Assembly (NCBI GenBank): GCA_007693765.1 | Contig: RECZ01000085.1 | Coordinates: 1 to 37,914, forward strand | Source of the DNA: Phycisphaerales bacterium | Lineage (GTDB): Bacteria > Planctomycetota > Phycisphaerae > Phycisphaerales > UBA1924 | DNA length: 37,914 bases | Direction of reading: 5' to 3' | Shown: positions 1 through 7,703 of the stretch, in pieces | Numbering within the stretch: the first letter of the stretch is position 1 | Layout: every line of letters begins with the position of its first letter | The notes under the pieces: generated by a model | Told to the model about the DNA's origin: nothing | What the model saw: the letters and a program-made list of their open reading frames with translations, nothing else | Databases searched by the model: none | Program-made: the position numbers and the translations under genes

Positions 1-560
1 GGCCCTCGATGCTGCGCGGCGTGTTCGGCGACCGCGAGCGCTACATCGAGACGTACTGGTCCACCATCCGCACGAAGGAAGGCGTGCCGTACTACAAGGC
101 CGGCGACGGCGCGCGCCGCGACGAGGACGGCTACTTCTGGATCATGGGGCGCGTGGACGACGTGATCAACGTCTCCGGGCACCGTCTGGGCACGATGGAA
201 GTGGAGAGCGCGCTGGTCAGCCACGAGGCGGTGGCGGAGGCCGCGGTGGTGGGCGTGCCCCACGAGATCAAGGGCACGGGCATCGCGGCGTTCGTGACGC
301 TGCGCGGCGATGCGCTCAAGGAAGGCCACCCGGGCGATGCGCTGCGCGACGAACTCAAGGCGCACGTGGTCAAGGAGATCGGCGCGATCGCTCGCCCGGA
401 CCACCTGCGCTTCACGCAATCGCTGCCCAAGACGCGATCGGGCAAGATCATGCGGCGCCTGCTGCGCGACATCGCGGAGGGCAAGGCGGAGGTCGGCGAC
501 ACGACGACGCTCGAGGACTACAGCGTGCTGGCGAAGATCCGCGAGAGCGACGAGGGGTGA
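1..560 (+). CDS. acs: Acetyl-CoA synthetase, C-terminal part (5' end outside window)
   Basis: This is the C-terminal end of an AMP-forming acetyl-CoA synthetase, which activates acetate to acetyl-CoA through acetyl-AMP. The frame is open from the first bases, so the N-terminal catalytic domain lies outside the window. Visible family features are the hinge and start of the C-terminal domain ([24 protein letters not shown], here in part), [18 protein letters not shown], the [12 protein letters not shown] strand, and the terminal [11 protein letters not shown] motif. The Lys in SGK is the residue that in characterised Acs proteins is needed for adenylation and is switched off by acetylation. The gene ends in TGA at 558-560 and is followed at 632 by an O-methyltransferase on the same strand. 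Propionyl-CoA synthetase is the main alternative, but the motif spelling fits Acs. Confidence 0.93.
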   Translation, partial: PSMLRGVFGDRERYIETYWSTIRTKEGVPYYKAGDGARRDEDGYFWIMGRVDDVINVSGHRLGTMEVESALVSHEAVAEAAVVGVPHEIKGTGIAAFVTLRGDALKEGHPGDALRDELKAHVVKEIGAIARPDHLRFTQSLPKTRSGKIMRRLLRDIAEGKAEVGDTTTLEDYSVLAKIRESDEG

Positions 561-600
561 CCCCCCCACCCCCGGACTCTCCCCGGGGGGGGCAGAGGGG
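561..600. repeat. C/G-tract hairpin after acs, possibly an interspersed intergenic repeat
   Basis: Directly after the acs stop, runs of C (561-567 and 569-573) face a run of G (585-592), giving a very stable hairpin around the sequence GGACTCT. No T-tract follows, so it is not a classical intrinsic terminator. The arrangement (C-rich arm, GGACTCTCCCC, G-rich arm) resembles GC-rich intergenic repeats found in many high-GC genomes. Only one copy is seen in this window, so the repeat assignment is an inference. Confidence 0.3.
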
Positions 601-619
601 ACAGGATCGCGGGGATCGG

Positions 620-625
620 TACGAT
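620..625 (+). promoter_or_regulatory. -10-like hexamer TACGAT just before the O-methyltransferase start
   Basis: TACGAT matches TATAAT at four of six positions and ends 6 nt before the ATG at 632. No Shine-Dalgarno sequence is present. If it is a real -10 box the transcript would begin at or within a base or two of the start codon (leaderless). No convincing -35 box is seen. Confidence 0.3.
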
Positions 626-631
626 CCGGTC

Positions 632-1315
632 ATGCCGATGACGCACGAACGCTGGGAGCGGACGAACGCCTACGTCAACGAGGTGTACGGACGCGAGGAT
701 GCGCACCTCCGCGGGCTGATGGCCCGGGCCGTCGAGGCCGGGCTGCCGGACATCGCGGTGGACGCGGGCGTCGGGCGGATGCTCAAGGTCCTGTGCTCGA
801 TGACCAACGGGGGGAACGGGGCTCGGCTGGCGCTCGAACTGGGCACGCTCGCCGGGTATTCGGGGATCTGGATCGCCCGGGGCCTGGCCCCCGGGGGGCG
901 TCTGATCACCGTCGAGCCCGAGGCGAGCCACGCGGCCTTCGCGCAGCGGGCTTTCGAGGACGCCGGCGTGGGGGACCGCGTAAAGATCGCGCAAAGATTT
1001 GCGATCGACGTTCTGCCCGAGTTGCGCGATGCGCACGGCGACGGCGCCTTCGATTTCGTGTTCGTCGACGCGATCAAGGAGGAGTACCCGGACTATCTCG
1101 TGCACCTGCGCGACATGGTTGCGTTGGGTGGTTTGCTCGTCGCGGACAACGCGCTCGGCTCCGGCGCTTCGTGGTGGATCGACGATGCGCCGGGCTCGCA
1201 CCCGTCGCGCAACGGCGTGGATCGGTACAACCGCGCGCTGGCGGCGGATGAACGGTTCGAATCGTTCTGCGCGCCGATCCGTGAGGGCGTGTCGGTGGCG
1301 CTGCGGGTGCGCTGA
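632..1315 (+). CDS. SAM-dependent O-methyltransferase, CCoAOMT/COMT-like family 3
   Basis: A 227-residue class I methyltransferase of the caffeoyl-CoA/catechol O-methyltransferase type. Motif I is seen as LALELGTLAGYSGIW; the acidic strand-2 end is LITVEPEA, which binds the SAM ribose; and FDFVFVDAIKEEYPDY holds the Asp that in the family helps to bind the catalytic metal. LGGLLVADNALGSGA is the following strand and loop, where family members have a second DN metal ligand pair. The frame is open from 557, but the first 25 codons are low-complexity Pro/Gly, so the ATG at 632 (MPMTHERW) is preferred. ATG 638 is also possible. Substrate cannot be inferred. The gene stands alone between acs and a convergent minus-strand gene. 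Confidence 0.87.
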   Translation: MPMTHERWERTNAYVNEVYGREDAHLRGLMARAVEAGLPDIAVDAGVGRMLKVLCSMTNGGNGARLALELGTLAGYSGIWIARGLAPGGRLITVEPEASHAAFAQRAFEDAGVGDRVKIAQRFAIDVLPELRDAHGDGAFDFVFVDAIKEEYPDYLVHLRDMVALGGLLVADNALGSGASWWIDDAPGSHPSRNGVDRYNRALAADERFESFCAPIREGVSVALRVR

Positions 1316-1325
1316 CGCGGCGTCG

Positions 1326-1904
1326 TCACGCCTCGTCGGCTTGATCGGACGCCTCGCCGTTGCTGTTGGCGCGTCGGTCCTGCTTACGCATGGACTTGTA
1401 CGCCGCGAACCCGAAGGGCTCTGAGGAGCCCGCTTCTTCGTCGCCCACGGAGCGGGCGAGTTGTTCGAGTTCTTCGAGCAGTTCGTTGGTGAGCGAGTGG
1501 ACGGCGCGGATCTCGTGCAGCGGGAGGGTGAAGACCTCTCCGGTGGGCGTGAGGATGTTAAAGACGGTTCCCTGCACGGCGTGGCAGAGCTGCTGGGCCT
1601 CGGGCGCGAGCAGCGAGCAGGGGAAGAGCGGCTCGACCCCGGCGATGGGGATGCGTTCCCCGGCGCGGGTGAGCACGGCCATGCGTCCGTCGAGCACCTC
1701 GGGGTGTGCGGCGGCGAGCGCGGGGAGGGTGATGAGCATCTCGCGCACGACGTTCTGCCAGAAGATGGCGCGGATCTCGGCGAGGTTGTGCAGGGGCTCG
1801 ACCTCGGGCGTGCGCTCGAGCACGGGCAGGGCCGGCGTGGCCGGCTTTGGTGTGATCCCGTCGGTCGCCGCGGGCGGTTCGGTCGCTCTGTCTTTGTGCG
1901 GCAT
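1326..1904 (-). CDS. Hypothetical protein, 192 aa
   Basis: I do not recognise the family. The protein has a Pro/Ala-rich N-terminus (residues 1-30), a compact middle with alternating hydrophobic and helical segments (about 35-155: LAEIRAIFWQNVVREML, then VLTRAGERIPIAGVEPLF and GTVFNILTPTGEVFTLPL), and a charged, probably disordered tail. No signal peptide or membrane segment is seen, so it is probably cytoplasmic. It lies downstream of the porin gene on the same strand, but a strong terminator separates them, and a -10-like box sits 8 nt before its ATG, so it probably has its own, possibly leaderless, transcript. Its 3' end converges on the O-methyltransferase, with only 10 bp between the two stops. 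Confidence 0.72.
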   Translation of the reverse strand: MPHKDRATEPPAATDGITPKPATPALPVLERTPEVEPLHNLAEIRAIFWQNVVREMLITLPALAAAHPEVLDGRMAVLTRAGERIPIAGVEPLFPCSLLAPEAQQLCHAVQGTVFNILTPTGEVFTLPLHEIRAVHSLTNELLEELEQLARSVGDEEAGSSEPFGFAAYKSMRKQDRRANSNGEASDQADEA

Positions 1905-1912
1905 GGTGCGGG

Positions 1913-1918
1913 AGTGTA
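1913..1918 (-). promoter_or_regulatory. -10-like TACACT, 8 nt before the 192-aa gene
   Basis: On the minus strand the sequence reads GTACACTCCC, then the ATG 8 nt after the hexamer. There is no Shine-Dalgarno site. The same GTANACTCYC string recurs before kbl, coaD and the P-loop fusion gene, which supports a promoter role. Confidence 0.4.
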
Positions 1919-1943
1919 CGCGTCGCGTGGGGTTGGTGGTGGC

Positions 1944-1981
1944 AAAAAAAAGAACCGGCCGGCCCCGAGGGGCCGGCCGGT
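1944..1981 (-). terminator. Intrinsic terminator of the porin gene
   Basis: A near-perfect hairpin with arms at 1954-1965 and 1970-1981 (ACCGGCCGGCCC / GGGCCGGCCGGT) and a four-base loop is followed on the minus strand by eight T residues (complement of the A-run at 1944-1951). It lies 39 bases after the porin stop codon and is the textbook rho-independent form. Confidence 0.92.
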
Positions 1982-2019
1982 GGAACGTTCGTCAGAGAAC
2001 GTCGCTGGTTCGCATCGCC

Positions 2020-3312
2020 TCAGAAGAGGAGCTGGAACTGCGTGCGGACGACGACCTCGTTCTCCTCGCTTGAGCCGAGGAGGCCAAGACCGCGCTGGTT
2101 GCCGAAGATCGCGCTGGACGCGCCGGTGATGGGATCGACGGCGACGGTCTCGTCGAGGACCCACACGACGTCCATGGTGAACTTGGCGGCGTGGCCGTGG
2201 AGGTAGTAGTTGAAGCCGGCGGTGATGGAGTTGATGTTGTCGTTGAAGGTGTTGTCGTCGGGGATGAGGATGTCGTAGCGACCGAAGAGCTCGAAGTCGT
2301 CGGTCAGGTAGGCGCCGCCCTGGACGACGAAGCCGTGGTCGGTGAAGTTGCCACCGGTGTGGACGTCGTTGTAGGAGCCGATGTAGGCGGCGAAGAGGTT
2401 CCAGCCGTCGCCCTGGAGGGTGGCGTCAACGGTCCAGCCGAAGAAGTCGTAGTGGCTGGTGGGGATCTGCATGAAGCGATCAGCGCCCTGCTCGTAGTGG
2501 GCGGCGGCGCCGAGGAGCAGACCGAAGTTGCTGCCGCGGGGGCTGGTGTAGTCGCGGAACTGGCCCCAGTCGCCGTCGACGAGGAACTCGAAGCGACCCG
2601 TGAAGCCGAAGTCGGCGGGGTTGGTGTCGAACTCAGAGTTGCTCGAGCGGAAGCCGTCGGAGAAGGCGAACATGGCCTTCCACATCTCCTCGGTGTAGCC
2701 GACCTCGATGGCCTGCGAGCGGCCCTGCGTGAAGTAGTTGTTCGTCAGCGAGCGGTCGACGGCGAGCATCATGGTGCTGCTGTTGGACTCTTCGCGGAGG
2801 AAGGGCAGCTTGAACTGGCCCCACTTGGCGTGCCAGCCATTGCCGAAGCGGTAGCCGACGAAGGCGTCTTCGAGCTGGAAGTTGCCGCCGTTGCGGTTGT
2901 AGGCGCCGAGGACGCGGTAGAAGAGGTTGGGGTCGAAGATGTGACCCTCGAACTGCAGCTTGGTGCGGCGGGTCTGGAAGCCGGCCTCAAAGCTGTCGTG
3001 GGTGGCGCCGTTGAAGCCGACGGAGGGGCCGTCACTGAAGTTCATGTAGTGACGGAACTGGACCTGACCGCTGACGTTGAGGCGGAAGTTGCCGTCCGGA
3101 GAGGCGAGGAAAAACTTGCCGTCGTGGCCGGCCGTCGCGCCGCTCTGGAGCAGGCTCGAACGGGTTTCGGCGTCGGACATCATCTCGGCAACGATGGCAC
3201 GGACTTCGTCCGCGTTCGCGCTCGACCAGGCCGTGTTCGACTGCGCGGTGGCGACACCGCTGAAGCCGAGCGCAGCGCCGGCGAGCACCACAATGCTCTT
3301 CGTGTGACTCAT
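2020..3312 (-). CDS. OprO/OprP-type outer-membrane porin
   Basis: A 430-residue outer-membrane channel protein. It starts with a signal peptide (KSIVVLAGAALGFSGVATAQ), then a short helical segment (about 30-60), then a beta-barrel region rich in aromatic-ended strands: FRLNVSGQVQFRHYMNF, TRRTKLQFEGHIFDP, WHAKWGQFKLPFLREES and a final strand ending QFQLLF, as in the phosphate-selective porin O/P family. The ATG at 3312 is preferred over 3321 because AGGAG (complement of 3322-3326) touches the 3321 codon but is correctly spaced from 3312. Family members pass phosphate, polyphosphate or other anions, yet many planctomycete homologues are uncharacterised, so substrate is open. The divergent neighbour is a PhoB/PhoR-like pair, which fits phosphate control. 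Confidence 0.85.
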   Translation of the reverse strand: MSHTKSIVVLAGAALGFSGVATAQSNTAWSSANADEVRAIVAEMMSDAETRSSLLQSGATAGHDGKFFLASPDGNFRLNVSGQVQFRHYMNFSDGPSVGFNGATHDSFEAGFQTRRTKLQFEGHIFDPNLFYRVLGAYNRNGGNFQLEDAFVGYRFGNGWHAKWGQFKLPFLREESNSSTMMLAVDRSLTNNYFTQGRSQAIEVGYTEEMWKAMFAFSDGFRSSNSEFDTNPADFGFTGRFEFLVDGDWGQFRDYTSPRGSNFGLLLGAAAHYEQGADRFMQIPTSHYDFFGWTVDATLQGDGWNLFAAYIGSYNDVHTGGNFTDHGFVVQGGAYLTDDFELFGRYDILIPDDNTFNDNINSITAGFNYYLHGHAAKFTMDVVWVLDETVAVDPITGASSAIFGNQRGLGLLGSSEENEVVVRTQFQLLF

Positions 3313-3463
3313 CTGAGACATCTCCTATTTGAACGACGCGGTGTGCGGCGTTCATTCGTTTGACCCGTCCTTGTCTCGTCGAGCCAAACCGACACGGCCT
3401 GACTCTCGGACGGCGTTGCACATTTGGATCCGACACGCGGGGCAGCGACGCTACACTCCGCGT

Positions 3464-3483
3464 GGTGGGGGCTCCGCCCCCCG
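3464..3483 (-). other. GC hairpin in the porin leader
   Basis: GGGGGC (3467-3472) and GCCCCC (3476-3481) form a six-pair hairpin with a three-base loop. If the promoter at 3498-3525 is used, this hairpin lies near the 5' end of the porin mRNA, where such structures can protect a leader from decay. The role is inferred. Confidence 0.35.
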
Positions 3484-3490
3484 CTAAGCG

Positions 3491-3525
3491 AGTGATCACT
3501 ATACCAAGGAGGATAGCAAACGCAA
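3491..3525 (-). promoter_or_regulatory. Porin promoter candidate with palindromic operator-like site
   Basis: On the minus strand a -35-like TTGCGT (3520-3525) and a -10-like TATAGT (3498-3503, five of six) are separated by 16 bp. A perfect 10-bp palindrome AGTGATCACT (3491-3500) overlaps the -10 box and the expected start, a position suited to a repressor or regulator. This gives a leader of about 180 nt for the porin gene. The whole gap between porin and response regulator (3313-3692) is poorer in G+C than the genes around it and holds no convincing ORF. Confidence 0.5.
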
Positions 3526-3692
3526 ACTCGCCAGAAGAATCTTTCGGCTCGCCGCAACTGATTCGTTGAGCATTCCCCTCGTTCCCGCTGCTCCGCTCCC
3601 CTGCCCCCCGCTGTCCTCCCGCCCCGAATCCCGCCGGCCCACACTGCCGCACCGGGCCCGACACCGTTTGTAAGCCACTGGGATATAAGAAC

Positions 3693-4403
3693 ATGCGACT
3701 GAGTCCAAAGATTCTGGTCGTCGATGACGAGCCCGATCTGATCGAACTTGTGTCCTATAACCTTTCCCAGGCCGGGTACGAAGTTTTTCGCGCCTGCAAT
3801 GGTTTTGAGGCTATTGAAGTCGCCACAAAACAAAAACCGAACCTCATTTTGCTCGACGTGATGATGCCCGAGATCCAGGGAACGGAGGTCGCGCGCCGGC
3901 TCCGGGCCGATCCGCGGACGGGGTCGATCCCCATCATCATGCTGACGGCCCGGGCCTCCGAGGCGGATCAGCTCACGGGCCTCTCGGTGGGGGCGGACGA
4001 CTACGTCGTCAAGCCCTTCTCCATAAAGGTGCTGCTGGCCCGCATCGACGCGGTGCTGCGACGCGTCAGCGAGGGCAGCGCGCCCGAGGGCCTGACCATC
4101 GGCGACGTGCGGCTCGACCTCGACAGCCAGGAGGTCTTTGTCGCGGATGAGTCTGCGCAGTTCACGCCGACGGAGTTCCGGCTGCTCGCGGCGTTGATCC
4201 AGGCGAACGGACGCACGCTGACCCGCGAGGACCTCGTCCGCAAGGGGATGGGGCCCGGCGTCACGGTGACGGATCGCGCCATCGACGTGCACATCGCGGC
4301 GGTGCGTCGGAAGCTGGGCGATCGGGCCGGGCTGGTGCAGACGGTGCGGGGGGCCGGGTACCGTATCGGCAACCCCGGCGCCGACACCGCGCATGCAGAG
4401 TGA
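3693..4403 (+). CDS. PhoB/OmpR-type response regulator
   Basis: A 236-residue two-component DNA-binding response regulator. The receiver domain (about 6-120) has the acidic pair D11/D12, phosphoacceptor D55 in LLDVMMPE, T85 in MLTAR and K107 in VKPF. A winged-helix OmpR/PhoB output domain follows (about 135-228: FTPTEFRLLAAL, VTDRAIDVHIAAVRRKLG, VQTVRGAGYRI). It overlaps the sensor kinase by 11 bp, so the two are translationally linked. It reads away from the OprP-like porin, and a role in phosphate starvation is likely but not proven, as no pst or phoU gene is in the window. No good Shine-Dalgarno site precedes the ATG. The first 60 codons are richer in A and T than the rest of the gene. Confidence 0.93.
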   Translation: MRLSPKILVVDDEPDLIELVSYNLSQAGYEVFRACNGFEAIEVATKQKPNLILLDVMMPEIQGTEVARRLRADPRTGSIPIIMLTARASEADQLTGLSVGADDYVVKPFSIKVLLARIDAVLRRVSEGSAPEGLTIGDVRLDLDSQEVFVADESAQFTPTEFRLLAALIQANGRTLTREDLVRKGMGPGVTVTDRAIDVHIAAVRRKLGDRAGLVQTVRGAGYRIGNPGADTAHAE

Positions 4404-5883
4404 ACGAACCACCATCGCGCCGCCCCCACTGCTCTGGAGAGTCGCCGCGCCCGCGATCGTCGCCTGGACGGCGTGCGCGCTCTTGGCGTGGGTCTGCGCC
4501 CCGTTCTGGTGGGCGGCCGTCGTGACCGCGGCGAGCGTCGCGGGCGGCGTGTTCACGCTGTGGTGGGTGCACGTGTGCGTGCGGGCGCCGCTGTGGCGCG
4601 TGCGGGACAGGGCCCGTCGGCTGGCGTCGGTCGAGGCGCCCACGGGGATGCGGGGGGCGGGGGACGAGATCCGCGACATCCAGAGCGCGATGGGCGTCGT
4701 CGGCGAGACGCTCGAGAGCCAGCGCCGAGCGCTGGATCAGGCGCGTGGATCGCTCGAATCGCTCATCGATGCGCTGGCGGACGCGGCGTTCATGTCGAGC
4801 TACGACGGCGTGGTGATGCACTGCAACGCGGCGGCGTCGGCCTTCTTCGGGGAGAGCGAGGACCGTGTCGTGGGGCGGCCGACGCGGTCGCTCTTCACAC
4901 GCGCGGACCTGCTGTCGCTGCACAGCGCCGGGTGGCGCGACGGCTCGCGTCAGGTGCGGTGCCGCCTGCCCACGCCGCGCGGCGAGCGGACGTACGAGGT
5001 CGTCGTCACGCCCCTGCCGCCGACGGGCGTGAGCGCGCCGGCGTCGATCACGGTGCTGCGCGACGTGAGCGAGCTGGCCGACACGCAGCGCGTCAAGACC
5101 GATTTCGTGGCCAACGCCTCGCACGAGCTGCGCACGCCGCTGGCGGCGATCCGCGCGGGGATCGAAACGCTGCACAGCGCGCGCGACGATCCGCGCATGA
5201 CGGAGCGTGTGCTGCAGATGATCGGCGGGCAGGTGACGCGCCTCGAAGAGCTGGTGCGCGACCTGCTCGACCTGGCGCGCGTGGAGAGCCCCGACCTGCC
5301 GGTGCGCCCCGGGCCGCTGCGGCTGCAGGAGCTGATCGATTCGCTCCGCTCGGAGTTCGAGCCCGTGTGCGCGGAGCGGAGCCTCACGATCGATTTCGCG
5401 CTGGATGAGGCTCTCGACGGCGTCGAGACGGACCCTCGCCTGTGCTATCTGATCCTCCGCAACCTGGTGGAGAACGCCACCAAGTTCTGCGACGAGCGCA
5501 CGACGGTCGGCGTCGTCGGGGCGTTGCGTCGTGACGGCGAGGGGGAGACGAGGCTCCGCTGCGAGGTGCGCGACCGGGGGATGGGGATCCCGCTCAACCA
5601 GCAGCACCGCGTCTTCGAGCGGTTCTACCAGGTGGATCAAGCTCGCTCGGGGGGGCCACCGTCGTCGGGCGCCGTGCGGCGGGGAACGGGGCTGGGGCTG
5701 GCGATCGTGCGTCACGCCGTGCGGGCGATGGGCGGGAGCGTGGGGGTGGAGTCGGTGTGGAAGCACGGTACGACGGTCTGGTTCGAGACCCCCGTCCCGC
5801 CGCGCCCCGCGCCGGCGCCCGCGGACACCGACGATCCCGGAGTCGAGGATCCGACCAACGACGCGGGCGGCCCTCGTCGATAA
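4393..5883 (+). CDS. PhoR-like membrane sensor histidine kinase
   Basis: A 496-residue kinase that should phosphorylate the upstream response regulator. Two membrane segments (about 15-35 and 40-62) are joined by a very short loop, so there is no periplasmic sensor domain; this is also the layout of PhoR. A HAMP-like linker and a PAS domain (about 118-230, SLIDALADAAFMSSYDG) follow. The dimerisation/phosphoacceptor domain holds H244 in ANASHELRTPL, and the ATPase domain has the N box (NLVENATKF), G1 (DRGMGIP), the F box (FERFYQVD) and G2 (GTGLGLAIV). The Pro/Asp-rich tail after about residue 465 is probably disordered. The start is the ATG within the end of the response regulator gene. Confidence 0.92.
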   Translation: MQSERTTIAPPPLLWRVAAPAIVAWTACALLAWVCAPFWWAAVVTAASVAGGVFTLWWVHVCVRAPLWRVRDRARRLASVEAPTGMRGAGDEIRDIQSAMGVVGETLESQRRALDQARGSLESLIDALADAAFMSSYDGVVMHCNAAASAFFGESEDRVVGRPTRSLFTRADLLSLHSAGWRDGSRQVRCRLPTPRGERTYEVVVTPLPPTGVSAPASITVLRDVSELADTQRVKTDFVANASHELRTPLAAIRAGIETLHSARDDPRMTERVLQMIGGQVTRLEELVRDLLDLARVESPDLPVRPGPLRLQELIDSLRSEFEPVCAERSLTIDFALDEALDGVETDPRLCYLILRNLVENATKFCDERTTVGVVGALRRDGEGETRLRCEVRDRGMGIPLNQQHRVFERFYQVDQARSGGPPSSGAVRRGTGLGLAIVRHAVRAMGGSVGVESVWKHGTTVWFETPVPPRPAPAPADTDDPGVEDPTNDAGGPRR

Positions 5884-5947
5884 CGCTTTGAACGGGGATG
5901 ACAAGGGTTCCTCCGGCCCGGGGGGTGGGCGACGCCGGCCGCGCACC

Positions 5948-5953
5948 TAGAAT
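5948..5953 (+). promoter_or_regulatory. -10-like TAGAAT before the 555-aa gene
   Basis: TAGAAT matches the consensus -10 at five of six positions and lies 35 nt before the ATG at 5989. No clear -35 is seen. A GC hairpin region (5910-5940) precedes it. Confidence 0.35.
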
Positions 5954-5988
5954 GACCCCGTGTACAGGCATCGCACCAGGAAGGCGAC

Positions 5989-7656
5989 ATGAAGAACACG
6001 ACGAACCGTTCCGAACACGATCACACCCGCGGGCTGTCGACGGGCGCGCTCCGCGCCGGCGCACTCGCCGGCGCCCTGCTCGCGCTGACCTTCGCCGAGG
6101 GCCTCCCCGCGCGGGCGCAGGACGCCTTGGGCACCGGGCATGCGCTCGACGCCAACCCGCTTGTGGGCAGCGGAGGTCGCAACCGGCCCGTTCGCGATTT
6201 CGAGCGAGAGCTGCGATTCCGCGAGGCGGTCGTGACCGGCAACGTCGCCGGCGGTTTCGCCTTTCGTGACTTTGTCGGCTACAGCGCCTCGGGCGACTTC
6301 ACCGGTGAATTGGGCAGCGACGACCTCTTCGAGTTCGAGCGCGACTCGCTCTTCTCCGGCCTCGCGGCCCGCAACGTGCGCGGTATCTCGGCGCTGCAGT
6401 CGGTGCTGGCGCTCTCCACCGGCGGCTTGCCAGACATGGAAACCGCGTCCGCGTTCGTCGTGCGCCCGGGACGCGGCATGACCGCCTCCGACCTGCGGAT
6501 GCCCACGGACGCCATGGAGGGGCTCGACCCCTTCACGATGCGCTCCAGCTCGTTGCGCTCCACCAGCGACCACCTCGTCTCCGCGGCGACGCAACCGATC
6601 CCCTTCGGCGTCTCCGAGCGGCAGGACGGCCGCCCCATGCTCGTGAGCAGCTCGCCCCTGCGTGGCGTCTACTGGCAAACGCTCCCGGACGGCATCCCCG
6701 GCGTTTCAGCCCCCGCAACCCCCGGCGCCCCCGGAACACCGGGAGCCCCCGCAGACCCGGCACGCCGCGCCTCGCCGGACCGCATCGAATCGACCCGTGT
6801 CGACGGGCGCGTCCCCAGCGACGGCCGCCGCGCTGATCCGCTCACAGCGCGCGTGGACCCCGTGCGTACGACCTACGAGAGCGTGCTTCGCGAGTACAGC
6901 GCGCGTCCCCTCGCCCCGCTCGATCCCGAGCCCCGCGACGCCGACGTGCGTCCGGAACGTCCCGCCGAGCCCGCGTTGCCGGAGCAGATCGAGGACTCGT
7001 TCGAGGCCGACGAGCGGTTCATGGACCGCATCGAGGCGTTGCGCCGCAAGCTGCTCTTCGTCGACGAGCCCGTCGACGGCGAGGAGGAGGAGACGCGCAC
7101 CGAGTTCGAGCGCCAAACCGCGGAACTCTTCCGCGGGGTGGCGCCCCGGATCGACCGTTTCATCGATCCCGCCGAGACGCCCGACGCCTACCACCGCCAC
7201 ATCCGCGACGGCCAGGCCGCGCTCGCGGCGGGGCGCTGGTTCACGGCGGAAGAGGCGTTCACGATCGCTTTGACGCGCCGCCCAGGAGACCCGATCGCCT
7301 CGGCCGGGCGTGTGAACGCGCAGCTCGGCGCCGGCATGGTCCTCTCCGCGGCGGTGAACCTGCGTTCGCTGCTGCGAGCGCACCCGGAGATGATCCCGGT
7401 GCGGTACGGGGATGAACTGCTGCCGCGTGAGCCGCGCCGGACGGAGATCCTTGAGATGCTGCGCACCGAGTCGCAGCGCGACGACAACTTCGGGCGCGAC
7501 GCGGGGCTGCTGCTCGCGTACGCCGGGCGACAGTTCGGCACGCAGGAGGACGTGCGGGCCGGGCTCGACGCCGTCGCGCGGGTGGACCGCTACTTCGCCG
7601 CTGACCCCGACCCGCTCACCGACGCGCTCCGCGCCGTCTGGCGCAATAACCGCTGA
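5989..7656 (+). CDS. Secreted hypothetical protein with TPR-like C-terminal region, 555 aa
   Basis: I recognise no named family. A signal peptide follows a polar N-terminus (hydrophobic stretch LRAGALAGALLALTF, Ala-x-Ala-like site near PARAQD, about residue 43). Residues 50-220 are Phe/Arg-rich with short repeats of F-R-D-F and S-G-D/E type; 235-265 is Pro/Ala/Gly-rich with a collagen-like APGTPGAP run; 265-330 is Pro/Arg-rich; and 345-395 is acidic. The end (about 395-550) is helical and contains a tetratricopeptide-like unit (HIRDGQAALAAGRWFTAEEAFTIALTRRPGDPIA). The start is supported by AGGAAGG upstream of the ATG. It may be an envelope scaffold. It lies between the sensor kinase and a PP2C phosphatase in the same direction. 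Confidence 0.75.
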   Translation: MKNTTNRSEHDHTRGLSTGALRAGALAGALLALTFAEGLPARAQDALGTGHALDANPLVGSGGRNRPVRDFERELRFREAVVTGNVAGGFAFRDFVGYSASGDFTGELGSDDLFEFERDSLFSGLAARNVRGISALQSVLALSTGGLPDMETASAFVVRPGRGMTASDLRMPTDAMEGLDPFTMRSSSLRSTSDHLVSAATQPIPFGVSERQDGRPMLVSSSPLRGVYWQTLPDGIPGVSAPATPGAPGTPGAPADPARRASPDRIESTRVDGRVPSDGRRADPLTARVDPVRTTYESVLREYSARPLAPLDPEPRDADVRPERPAEPALPEQIEDSFEADERFMDRIEALRRKLLFVDEPVDGEEEETRTEFERQTAELFRGVAPRIDRFIDPAETPDAYHRHIRDGQAALAAGRWFTAEEAFTIALTRRPGDPIASAGRVNAQLGAGMVLSAAVNLRSLLRAHPEMIPVRYGDELLPREPRRTEILEMLRTESQRDDNFGRDAGLLLAYAGRQFGTQEDVRAGLDAVARVDRYFAADPDPLTDALRAVWRNNR

Positions 7657-7703
7657 GCCCGCCGCACCCGGGGGAGGCTCACGCCGACGAACGCAAGCAC
7701 CGC

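Noticed and set aside
518-2164. Long minus-strand open frame across the O-methyltransferase and the 192-aa gene
   Set aside because: Arg/Pro-rich translation with no family motif; it is antisense to a clear methyltransferase and joins it to another frame of the 192-aa gene. Long spurious frames are expected in DNA this rich in G+C.
3313-3692. Classical pho box between porin and response regulator
   Set aside because: No pair of CTGTCAT-like direct repeats with 11-bp spacing was found; only the palindrome at 3491-3500 stands out.
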